Below are positions 1 to 8,210 of a DNA stretch of 64,000 bases, in pieces. Source of the stretch: Torymus aiolomorphi (Eukaryota > Arthropoda > Insecta > Hymenoptera > Torymidae); the NCBI GenBank assembly GCA_036365515.1, contig CM070873.1:223339876-223403875 (forward strand). Reading direction: 5' to 3'. Both the position numbers and the translations under genes were made by a program. Within the stretch, counting starts at the first letter, position 1. Every line of letters begins with the position of its first letter. The notes beneath the pieces are model-generated. The model worked only from the letters and a program-made list of their open reading frames with translations, was not told where the DNA came from and ran no database searches.

Positions 1-2508
1 CTTTACGATGTTAAGCTGGACTATAGAAAAAAGGCAAACAAGAATTGCAATAACTGTAACTTCTCGCATTTTACACTTCACATTTTTATTAATTTTCTAC
101 TTCCTTCACCGATCGATAAATTCATTTTATGAAGAAAGCAAGACTGACAAAACTATAATATATGATTAAGAAAAAAATATCTCATCTCTTTTTTAAATAA
201 ATTAATACCAAACCATTAAGCATTCAAATTTGTAAAGACCCATTATACTATCTCTCGATACGTGAAATTCGAAATATTCCATAAATTTCTGCCGAAAATT
301 TTATCGATCACCTCGCACCTATGCCTGGCTATTCGTCGTCGGTGAATTTACAAATATTATACAAAAGCAGTACATTACTGTTATCGCAAAGGACCGTCGA
401 AACTCGCTGTAAATTAGAAACCGTACACAATGTCCCGTTAATGACTCGCCACTGCTCGCACCCGCGATGATCCCTCGTCGATTTATTGCTCAATATAAAA
501 TATTTCCAGTTACACAGTCCTTCCTTCTTCCACCTCTCGATGCCCCGTGCCAATATACACATATCGGGAGAAAGAAAGATGCAATCGGCAGTACGGCGAT
601 TGTTCTTTTTCTCCTGCTCGGTACAATCTCCCCTTGATAGAATTAGGAGGAAGAGAAGCGACGAGGAAGCGACCAATTATTATCAATCTTTGCGCTACGT
701 GATCAATCGGACTCGGTGAGAGAAGCGGGCGCGTGCACGAGAGACCGAGAGAGAAAAGCGAAATGAAGGGCAAAAGAAACGGTCGATGGAAAGGCAAGAC
801 GCACGGAGAAGAGATCGAGAAATGAAATTTCTCGCCACTATGCGCGCGTGGATGATGCTCTGCTATACTCCTGCAATGCAGAGAGAATGAGAAAGAAAAG
901 AGATGACGAGCCGATAAGGGTGAGAGTTGCAAGAACCGCAAAATAAGTTATTTTACTTCGGTCGAAGTGGTTATTTCATATATTTGCAACGAAGCACCTT
1001 AAATGCATCTTGAATTCTTATTATACAAAAAATGTATAATCATTCTTATAAATATTCAATCTTTTAGTACTCTTTGAATTTGAAACAATAAAAATTTATA
1101 ATATTTACATCGACAAATGTAAATTAATCAATACTATCCTGGTAAATGAAAATATTTAGTAAAATTCATTCCATTTATAAAATAACACTAGGACGTTTAT
1201 CACAAAAAGTGAAAATACAGAAGTGTGGTCATTTATCACTACATGGTTATTAAATTTTAATCAAGATATCATCTGATCTTTGAAAGTAAATTCAAGAAAG
1301 AATATGCAAGTAAATTAAAAAAAAAATAAAAAAGCAGATTAAAAATATGCAAATCCTCAGAATCTTGGTGCTGATCGTAAAAAACTTAATCGACAATGCA
1401 AGTGAAGCTCCGATATTTCATTACCAATACATAAATTTGTCACAGCAAATTTATCATCAATTTCGCTGAATCTTGTTCCGAATTCAATACATTTAAATTG
1501 GCTGTAATCGATATAACTTTTAAAATAAACGAAATATTTTTAATCCGTCTAATTTAATTATTCGCTCTGTCCTACTTTACACAAAAATAATTCAACCTTT
1601 ACATATAACATAAATACAATTATCAATTCAAAATTATATCAAGCAATAACAATTTATCAACTTGTATAATTTAGTTGTAGAATAAACAATTAACTCTTTC
1701 ACGATAATAAAACTCAAATAATTATACGCTTCATTCGGCAATTTTCAAATGATTCGTCCTAACATTACCAGCACTTCACTCGGAAAGCCACTTTCGCGCA
1801 ATTGAGCGCACTCAACAGTCGCTGCTATAAAATAACCAGGATAATTCGATCGACCGGGCTAATTTCGTCCGGGGCGCGCTTCTGTCGATCAATACGCGCG
1901 CCAGAGAGAGAGAGCACTTCGCGTACAGTACATATAGTGTATTCTCGGCAACCTCCGCGGCTCCAGCCGGCGCTTCATCCTGCGCGTTCTTCAAAGGCGA
2001 CCTCGAGGAGCTTGAACTGCCGCGGTATCAGACTGCCGAGAGAAAGAGAGAACACAGAGCGGCTCCCTAGCTTCCACGAAGAATCGCGGATCCATCAATC
2101 TGGCTCGGGCGATCTTTTCCGCTTCCTTCGCCTCCTCCCCCTCCCACACTTCGCTCCCATTACCAATTAACGTTAATTAGGCTCAGCCAGTCGAAACCCT
2201 GTAAATCCTCGGCACGTTCTCGCGCACGAAGGGGATTCCCCTCTGCGCGCGTGTGCGTTCGTTCGCAGGCGGCGAAGGGAAGAGAGGAGGAGAGAGTCTG
2301 GCTGGCGCTGCCGCTGCTGATGTCTGGGAAAAATCGCGAGCGGGAAAATGATGTCTGTGTTTTAGAAGAAATTGCGAGGGATGGCGGAGGTGAGGAGGAA
2401 ATCGTTGGCTTTTAGCCGCAGGTTAATTGAATGGGATCATAGACTTTTTTGCAGCTTCTCAGCTCATATTGAACGAGTTCGGAATACAAATGAAGCTATT
2501 TTCACAAG
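1..2508. other. Non-coding flank left of the hAT element
   Basis: No convincing gene is seen. Bases 1-500 and 940-1780 are AT-rich. A purine-rich GA/CpG block lies at about 715-900, and a CpG-rich block with GAGA runs at about 1790-2360. The longest open frames here (reverse strand 510-941 and 329-676) are low-complexity or lack an ATG, and no splice-site pair frames them. The CpG-rich block could be regulatory, but nothing specific supports a promoter. Confidence 0.5.
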
Positions 2509-2516
2509 AAATACAT
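2509..2516. repeat. Left target-site duplication (AAATACAT)
   Basis: The eight bases AAATACAT directly precede the CAGTG terminus of the transposon and are repeated exactly at 8203-8210, directly after the other terminus. An 8-bp duplication is characteristic of the hAT superfamily. The exact match shows that 2517-8202 inserted as a single unit. Confidence 0.9.
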
Positions 2517-2583
2517 CAGTGCCGGTCTTAGGGCGGGGCGAGAAGGGCAGTCGCGCCGGGCCTCGCGCTGACAGGAGCCCCGC
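2517..2583 (+). repeat. Left terminal region of the hAT element
   Basis: The first 14 bases match the right terminus perfectly in inverted orientation, after which the two ends diverge. The left end continues as a GC-rich stretch with GGGCGGGGCGAG, CGGGCCTCGCGC and GGAGCCCCGCG. The opposite end reads as AT-richer sequence containing GGCCCCGC. This asymmetry suggests that the two ends come from different subfamily members or that one end was replaced. Confidence 0.7.
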
Positions 2584-2586
2584 GAT

Positions 2587-2634
2587 GCAGGCCTGGACTG
2601 GCCATCGGGAATTCGGGAGAGCTCCCGGGGCCTG
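2587..2634 (+). repeat. Possible second, solitary hAT-like terminus
   Basis: A stretch beginning CAGGCCTGGACTGGCCATCG lies just inside the left end, followed by a partly palindromic CGGGAATTCGGGAG / CTCCCGGGGCCTG segment. From memory, starts of this form (CAG plus TGGACTGGCCATC) occur in dispersed animal hAT-type repeats. I see no matching inverted partner in the window, so this may be one end of a truncated nested copy, or simply subterminal sequence of the larger element. Confidence 0.35.
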
Positions 2635-2972
2635 ATTCTAAAAATGTCTCACACTCGAGACACACAAAATCCGAGAATAACCTTACCTATTATTTTATTC
2701 ATATTTTATACATAATTTCAAAATTAATAATTTTTAATCTGCATAAATGAATATAATTATAATTATGTCATCAATTGCTGCAAGAATGATAAATTTTGTT
2801 ATTAAAAATTAATTAAAGGAATAAGCAAATTAAGTTTGAGGAAGCCACACGGGCAAATGAACTTTTTTCTTAGTGTAGTTTCCCTAGCCTACACTCCTAA
2901 GCTTATAATTTATTTTAAAATTATTTAACTGAGCAAATGATAAATTATTTAAACTTTTTAAGATTAAAAGTA

Positions 2973-3257
2973 TTAAGAATAATTATAAATATTCGGAATA
3001 ATAACCTGTTTATATGACGGACATAAATCATGGTTGGCATCTAATGCAGTAGCTCTCATTATATTGTACGCATTTTTTGTCAGGTTCGCCTCTATAAGCA
3101 ATGCAAGCGCTTTCTCTGCAGTCAGCCTTACACTTTTATCATATTTTATAGGCTTTATAATTTCATTTGCATTCTCTGCTTTACCTATAATGTCCATCAA
3201 TTCCACTCCGCTTAAATTCGTTTCCATTCTCATTTTCTTTTTGCTACTTCGTAACAT
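2973..3257 (-). CDS. Small ORF inside the hAT element, 94 aa, unknown function
   Basis: The frame starts at an ATG (3257-3255) and opens with a basic patch (RSSKKKMR). A predicted helical stretch with the pattern ALALLIEANLTKNAYNIMR follows, then CPSYKQVI near the C-terminus. From memory, a similar ALALL..LT..Y/PSY..V pattern occurs near the N-terminus of uncharacterised, transposon-associated proteins in insects and cnidarians; I cannot verify this. At 94 aa it would be only a fragment of such a protein, possibly one exon: the reading AAACAG|GTTATT near its 3' end could be a weak donor. It lies in AT-rich sequence upstream of a second ORF on the same strand. A remnant is more likely than a working gene. 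Confidence 0.35.
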   Translation of the reverse strand: MLRSSKKKMRMETNLSGVELMDIIGKAENANEIIKPIKYDKSVRLTAEKALALLIEANLTKNAYNIMRATALDANHDLCPSYKQVIIPNIYNYS

Positions 3258-4151
3258 TCTTCATTACTTAAATTAGAACTGATATGAGCTCTATATATCT
3301 AAAACTATACCGTTTAATGGCCATGACAGAAATGTTTAATTTTTATAAAACTTGAACTCTTGTGCAGCTTTATAATATTATTAATTTTTTATTATTTTAG
3401 TGTTTCTATTACATTTGGTTATATTTTAAGTTATTTATATTTGTTCACCATTAACAGGAGTCATCGAGCGCGGGAGCGCTTCGAAGGCAAGTATAGAAAG
3501 AGGCTAGGAGTCGACCGTGCCATTCACTCTTCGAAATAGGTGTCCGATATATACAGATTTCCGAATCGTAACCAAAACGTATCTAAACGTATGAAAAAGT
3601 ACGCAAACGTAACAGGAACGTATGTTTTTATTTCTGTTCGGGTATTAATAGGTTTCAGGGATAGCAATAAATTCATTGCTTTTTTTGTCAAATATATATA
3701 TATATATTACTTTTCTGTACAAATTTCCTGTAATATAAAGTCATTCCTGAGACAAAGACTGTTCCTCTGAAAATACGTTAAGTGGACGACGTTTCGGACA
3801 CTTTTTTGTCTCTTGTCCAGACTTTTTATTAAACAGATGAAATTACACTATAAAATACTTTAAATAAAACTAACTGCACTAACATAAATGGCTGGCGTCA
3901 GAATGAACTTCAAACAATTTATTTATAAATAACATAATTTGGTCAAAATAAATAAAAAAAGCTTTTTGTTCACATACTAAATAGCTACGACAGATTAGTT
4001 AACAAGAGCATTACAAGAAGAATTTCAATGAAATTGTGCCGGTTCATTAGATCCCGCAGTATTCCACACCATCCAGGAGGTTCTGCCCAAGGCGCGTTAG
4101 ATTTTATAGTGGACCTTCGCCAATAGCCATATTATACCACTTAATAATGGG

Positions 4152-4625
4152 TTAAATTTTTGGATTATTAATGATTTCTTTTTCCAACATAGCAATTTTT
4201 TCTTCTAATATGCATTGTGTCTTGATAATGTTTTGCTGATTGAACCATATTTTTCTCTTTTGATACAAATTTTCCTGTGCCTCTCTCCCCTCAATTTCCA
4301 AAATGTACAATTCCTGGTTCATTTGTCTATTCATCTGATTTAAACTCTCAATAGCCCGCACGCAACTATTATTTTTAATTATTTTATCCATAAGAGTTAA
4401 TGATTCAGGTATTCCTTTGATCCCTAGCTTTTCCCTCAAGCGCTCCAAATCTTCTTGGACCTTTTCAATCTTTTTGTCTATTTCGATACTCTCGGTATAC
4501 ACACAGTATTTATGAGCATGCGTTGTTTTTATCTTTTTTAAATGCTTGCCTTCACTACCCATCGTATTATCGTCAAGCTCCGGTCTTTTCCGCTTCTCTG
4601 TCGCAATTGATGGGATGAACTCCAT
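4152..4625 (-). CDS. 157-aa coiled-coil ORF carried by the hAT element, unknown function
   Basis: This is an uninterrupted frame with a true ATG in good context (A at -3, G at +4). The first ~35 residues are charged and hold two basic clusters (EKRKRPELDD, KHLKKIKTT) that could be nuclear-localisation signals. Residues ~47-75 and ~95-155 are rich in E, K, L, Q and I with heptad-like spacing, suggesting two coiled-coil segments separated by a GIKGIPESLTLMDKII linker. There is no signal peptide, membrane segment or catalytic motif. It does not resemble a hAT transposase. It could be an accessory protein of a lost autonomous element, a captured host fragment, or part of a larger spliced gene. 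It is longer and less repetitive than the chance frames in this window, which supports past coding; present function is unknown. Confidence 0.5.
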   Translation of the reverse strand: MEFIPSIATEKRKRPELDDNTMGSEGKHLKKIKTTHAHKYCVYTESIEIDKKIEKVQEDLERLREKLGIKGIPESLTLMDKIIKNNSCVRAIESLNQMNRQMNQELYILEIEGREAQENLYQKRKIWFNQQNIIKTQCILEEKIAMLEKEIINNPKI

Positions 4626-5172
4626 TTCTAAATTTAAAAATACTCTGCTAAAATTGAAATTTAACGGTGATTCAATGTTACTTATAGCAAGTAAGTACTT
4701 TGTTGGAAGATACTCCTAGACTTAGATGCTTCCTCGCCAAAAGATATTTTGAATGTGATCTTCAAAACCCTTGTGAGCCTTATTTATACTTGAGTGGAAG
4801 GCTAACCTAGTCGGGAAATACCCCCTCTACTTTACTAGTGGAAGAGGGTTAGGGTGTCTCCTCTGCATGCCTTTTCTGCTCCCATTAGTAAATGGGGGGG
4901 GGGCTATTTTCCCGTTTTGGTTTGCCTTTGGCTCAGGTATAATTAAGGCATGCAAGGTCCCTCTAATCCGTTTCGAGATAGGATCAGATGGATTGATGGA
5001 TTACTTCTAGGTACATCAACATAAATTCTACAAGTTTATGACCATTGTCATAAGTAAGAAAGTGCTGGGAAGTTAGGGAAATTACAAAAATCTTAATTAT
5101 GGTAGTAGTCTAGGAGCCAGGTAGGGTTTCGTGGCCAATTAAAGTGCCACGGCTGAAAACAACTCATTATGA
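4626..5172. other. Interior of the hAT element without recognised gene
   Basis: The stretch between the coiled-coil ORF and the fold-back part has mixed composition. It contains a short run of G (about 4895-4906) and a small inverted pair around GCATGCC (about 4866) and GGCATGC (about 4947). No frame is supported. It could contain the promoter or upstream exons of the reverse-strand ORF at 4152-4625. Confidence 0.4.
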
Positions 5173-5345
5173 TCAGCCCCGGTCTTACGTATTATGAGAC
5201 ATGGGGAAAATATTTATTGCGGGGCCTACTTAAGGGGAGGATTTTCCTAATGAAATTCAGAATTGCTTGAAAAAGTACAAATATTGTCAAGAAAATACAA
5301 ATGTATAGCCAAGGGAGTTGATGTATACATAAAAACGATTATTTA
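5173..5345 (+). repeat. Outer left arm of the fold-back structure
   Basis: This segment begins CAGCCCCGGTCTTACG and pairs in inverted orientation with 8037-8202 over its whole length, for example GGGGCCTACTTAAGGGGAG on this side against its complement at about 8139-8157, with scattered differences. It is therefore a second, inverted copy of the right transposon end lying inside the element. The 8 bases before it (ATTATGAT) do not match the right flank AAATACAT, so this inner end was not the one used in the last insertion. Confidence 0.85.
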
Positions 5346-5405
5346 ATAGTATATTACGACACAAGGCCAGGAAGTTGGATTTCCTGGCCAAGTGTCATAT
5401 ACTAT
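5346..5405. repeat. 60-nt near-perfect palindrome at an insertion junction
   Basis: ATAGTATAT at 5346-5354 pairs with ATATACTAT at 5397-5405, and GACACAAGGCCAGGAA pairs with TTCCTGGCCAAGTGTC, leaving a loop of a few bases. It starts where the left fold-back arm stops matching the right arm. It may be a tiny hairpin element or the end of the nested insertion that follows. Confidence 0.75.
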
Positions 5406-6154
5406 TTTTCTTCATCCCCCGCCGAAAGTACGCCTATATAGTTTTGATATTAATTAGTAAAATAGCGTTCTTTGTTGCTAACTACGACTCGGCCATATGT
5501 ATAAAAGGCCTGCTTCAGCGCTACTTTACATATCGCGGAGCGTAAGCTCGACTTCTCCTTTTTTCATGCCCGCCCGACTTTTGCAAAACCGAGGCTTCGC
5601 CTCGGTTTTGCTGGTCGGGGCGGGCATCAAAAACACTAGCAAAAGATGCTTAAAAGAGATGATGGACCAACAATATGTACATACTTAATTGATACTCATT
5701 TCAACTACAGAACAACCTCTCAATGGTTCCTCTGTTTGTCTTTTTCTATCCCATAAGCGGTACATTACAGAATGAGAGTCAAAAAACTTTCACATATAAG
5801 TATATAGTTACACCATGTCTTGAAACTCAAAATGTAAACATCATGTCTATATATGTATAGAAGCTTTCTGACAGCGTGTATGCAATATAAGAACATAATT
5901 GATTATCAGAGTTATAAATATATTGTTCAATATATTAATAATAACATAAAATTAATTTAATACGCCTATATCTTTTCAATTTTCCGATTTTACAAATGAT
6001 TTTCTTGTCATAACATTTGGAAGAGTTAGCATAGTTTAGGTTACAACACGTGCGCTGTCGCGGACGTTGCCACGCAACGATCAACAAAGAGCGGCCACAA
6101 AAGTCGCAAAATCGAGCCGGGAAGACCGTACTTTCGGCTAGGGGATGAAGAAAA
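5406..6154. mobile_element. Nested ~750-bp insertion with 26-bp inverted termini
   Basis: TTTTCTTCATCCCCCGCCG... at 5406-5431 is repeated in inverted orientation at 6128-6154 with about two differences. The opposite arm of the fold-back (around 8030) runs straight through the corresponding point, so the right arm supplies an empty-site control. The flanking dinucleotide TA may be the target duplication, which would fit a Tc1/mariner- or CACTA-like MITE, but the junction is blurred by one base. No transposase is present. It contains a strong GC-rich hairpin at 5566-5627. Confidence 0.7.
5566..5627. repeat. GC-rich 62-nt hairpin
   Basis: ATGCCCGCCCGAC pairs with GTCGGGGCGGGCAT on the outside with one mismatch or bulge. 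The inner stem GCAAAACCGAGGC / GCCTCGGTTTTGC is perfect around a TTC loop. It lies inside the nested insertion. The strong symmetry suggests a structural end or protein-binding site of a mobile element rather than a cellular terminator. Confidence 0.75.
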
Positions 6155-6780
6155 TAATTTTTAAACCCAAGTAGGCGGGGGATATGAGGTCCGCGCATGC
6201 TAGGGAATTACATAGACGTGCAACAATAAGCAAGACAATTATTTAAACAATTTTAAACCAAACTATCCGGGGGATATGAGGTCCACGCATGTAAGGGAGT
6301 CATGTAGACATGAAAAAATAAGGAAAATGATTATTTAAATAATTTTTAAACCCAAGTAGCCGGGGGACGCGAGGTCCACGCATATTAAGTAATTACGTAG
6401 CCATGCAACAATAAGCAAGACAATTATTTAAGCAATTTTTAAACCCAAGTAGGCGGGGGATACGAGGTCGACGCATATTAGGGAATTACGTAGACATGCA
6501 TTAATAAACAAGACTATTATTTGAATAATTTTTAAACCCAAGTATCCGGGAGACGCGAGTTCCAAGCATATAACGGAGTTACGTAGACGCGAGACGTAAG
6601 CAAGACGATTATTTGAATAATTTTTAAACCCAAGTAGCCGGGGGACACGAGGTCCACGAATATAATGGTGTCATGAAGACATGAAACAATAAGCAAAACG
6701 ATTATTTAAATAATTTGTGTACCCAAGTAGCCGGGGGACGCGGGGTCCACGCATATAAGGGAATCAAGTTATAGATGTTA
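6155..6780 (+). repeat. Left array of ~93-bp tandem units (about 7 units)
   Basis: Units start with TTTTTAAACCCAAGTAG and contain CCGGGGGA, GAGGTCCACGCAT, TACGTAGACATG and AATAAGCAAGAC before ATTATTTAAATAA. Starts fall near 6157, 6249, 6341, 6434, 6527, 6619 and 6712, a period of 92-93 bp. Individual units carry distinguishing variants that reappear in the opposite orientation in the right array. The last unit breaks down after about 6775. Confidence 0.9.
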
Positions 6781-6795
6781 AGAATTTTGGAAATA

Positions 6796-6880
6796 AAAGT
6801 CTTGCTTACGTCGTAAGTCTACATAACTCCGTAATAAGCGTGGAACTCGCATCCCCCGGGTACTTGGGTTTAAATAATAC
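6796..6880 (-). repeat. Single inverted 93-bp unit at the inner edge of the left array
   Basis: CTTGCTTACGTCG ... CATCCCCCGGGTACTTGGG is one unit in the opposite orientation to the left array and the same orientation as the right array. It most resembles the right-array unit around 7670-7745. It marks a switch point of orientation and suggests that the present centre of the palindrome formed by recombination or template switching. Confidence 0.75.
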
Positions 6881-7189
6881 ATTATGTAACGAGGGGCTGT
6901 AGTCGCAGATTATTCCCGCGGATGCCCGAGCGTGCGTAGCGAAGCGAGATGTATTTTTTCGTAGCGGCCACATCCACTGTAGCCGTTTCATAGATTTAAA
7001 AAGTTATTTTGTATTAATGTGTTATATAATTTTGTTAGTTTTAACCCAATTCACCATAAAAGTAAAAAATTAGACTATGTTACATTATTCTCGCATGTGC
7101 GGGAATAAAGTACTTTATAGAGGATCCAGACGCCACTTTTGCGGCGCTTGTCAGGCTATAAAAGGGCCATTATAGTAGAGATGGGAATA
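6881..7189. other. Central spacer of the fold-back
   Basis: This ~310-bp unique stretch separates the two inverted arrays. It contains a looser inverted pair, ATTATTCCCGCGGATG (about 6908) and CATGTGCGGGAATAAAG (about 7094), so a further nested element end may sit here. No open frame is convincing. Confidence 0.6.
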
Positions 7190-8036
7190 AAATTATTTAA
7201 ATAAGCGTTTTGCTTATTTTTCATGTCTACATGACTCCTTATATGCTTGTATCTCGCATCCCCCGGCTACTTGCGTTTAAAATTGTTTAAATAATAGTCT
7301 TGCTTATTGTTGCACATCTACGTAATTCCCTAATATGGGTGGATCTCATATCCCCCGCCTACTTGGGTTTAAACATTATTTAAATAATCGTTTTGCTTAG
7401 TTTTTCATGTCTACATTACTCCCTTACGTGCATGGACCTCATATCCCCCGGCTATTTGAGTTTAAAAGTTGTTTAAATAATTGTCTTGCTTATTTTTACA
7501 CGTCTACGTAATTCCCTAATATGCGTGGATCTCATATCTCCTGCCTACTTGGGTTTAAAAATTATTTAAATAATCGTTTTGCTTATTATTTTGTGTCTTC
7601 ATGACTCCTTCATATTCGTGAATCTCGCGACCCCCGGCTACTTGGATTTAAAAATTATTCAAATAATCGTCTTGCTTACGTCGCACGTCTACGTAACTCC
7701 GCTATATGCTTGGAACTCGCGTCCCCCGGATACTTGGGTTTAAAAATTATTTAAATAATAGTCTTGCTTATTAATGCATGTATACGTAATTTCCTAATAT
7801 GCGTGGACCTCGTATCCCCCGCCTACTTGGGATTAAATATTGTTTAAATAATTGTCTTGCTTATTGTTGCATGTCTACGTAATTCCCTAATATGCGTGGA
7901 CCTCGCGTCCCCCGACTACTTGGGTTTAAAAATTATTTAAATAATTGTCTTGCTTATTGTTGCACGTCTACGTAATTCCCTAACATGCGCGGACCTCATA
8001 TCCTCCGCCTTCTTGGGTTTAAAAATTATTTAAATA
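7190..8036 (-). repeat. Right array of ~93-bp tandem units (about 9 units)
   Basis: The same unit as in the left array appears here in inverted orientation. The GTTTAAA landmark recurs near 7274, 7367, 7460, 7553, 7646, 7739, 7831, 7924 and 8017, exactly 92-93 bp apart. With the left array it forms arms that could pair over more than 600 bp. Confidence 0.9.
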
Positions 8037-8202
8037 ATCGTTTTTATATATACATCAACTCCCTTGGCTATACATTTGTATTTTCTTGAGAATATTTGTA
8101 CTTTTTCAAGCAATTCTGAATTTCATTAGGGAAATGCTCCCCTTAAGTAGGCCCCGCAATAAATATTTGCCCCAGGTCTCATAATACGTAAGACCGGCAC
8201 TG
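8037..8202 (-). repeat. Outer right arm and right terminus of the hAT element
   Basis: This is the inverted copy of 5173-5345, ending in TAAGACCGGCACTG, the 14-bp terminal inverted repeat. It joins the tandem array without the ~810-bp insertion present in the left arm. Confidence 0.85.
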
Positions 8203-8210
8203 AAATACAT
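8203..8210. repeat. Right target-site duplication (AAATACAT)
   Basis: Exact copy of 2509-2516, immediately outside the right terminus. Confidence 0.9.

Larger units (their letters stand above)
2517..8202. mobile_element. 5.7-kb hAT-type composite DNA transposon with fold-back right half
   Basis: The element begins CAGTGCCGGTCTTA (2517-2530) and ends with the exact reverse complement (8189-8202). It is flanked on both sides by AAATACAT. CAG-starting inverted termini with an 8-bp duplication are the hAT signature, and the GC-rich sequence after the left terminus, with GGGGC/GGGCC runs, recalls Zaphod-like hAT ends. No transposase with a BED zinc finger or hAT dimerisation domain is visible, so it is probably non-autonomous. 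It carries two reverse-strand ORFs (2973-3257 and 4152-4625). From 5173 onward it carries a long inverted repeat built of tandem 93-bp units. Superfamily assignment rests on termini and duplication length only; the fold-back architecture recalls Drosophila FB/Galileo-type elements, which belong to other families. Confidence 0.85.

Noticed and set aside
329..676. Reverse-strand frame with eight cysteines and a hydrophobic N-terminus, like a small secreted cysteine-rich protein
   Set aside because: The supposed first codon is TTG, not ATG. The first ATG lies after the hydrophobic stretch, so there is no signal peptide, and no upstream exon with a good splice site was found.
510..941. 143-codon reverse-strand frame
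   Set aside because: Its low-complexity S/L/F/R composition mirrors GA-rich DNA, with no domain and no splice context.
3540..3801. GTGTCCGA ... TCGGACAC ends 262 bp apart inside the hAT element
   Set aside because: There are only eight matching bases and no target duplication, which is too weak to call a nested element.
5497..5688. 63-codon forward frame in the nested insertion
   Set aside because: It runs through a 62-nt hairpin, whose two arms account for part of the frame, and has no recognisable domain.
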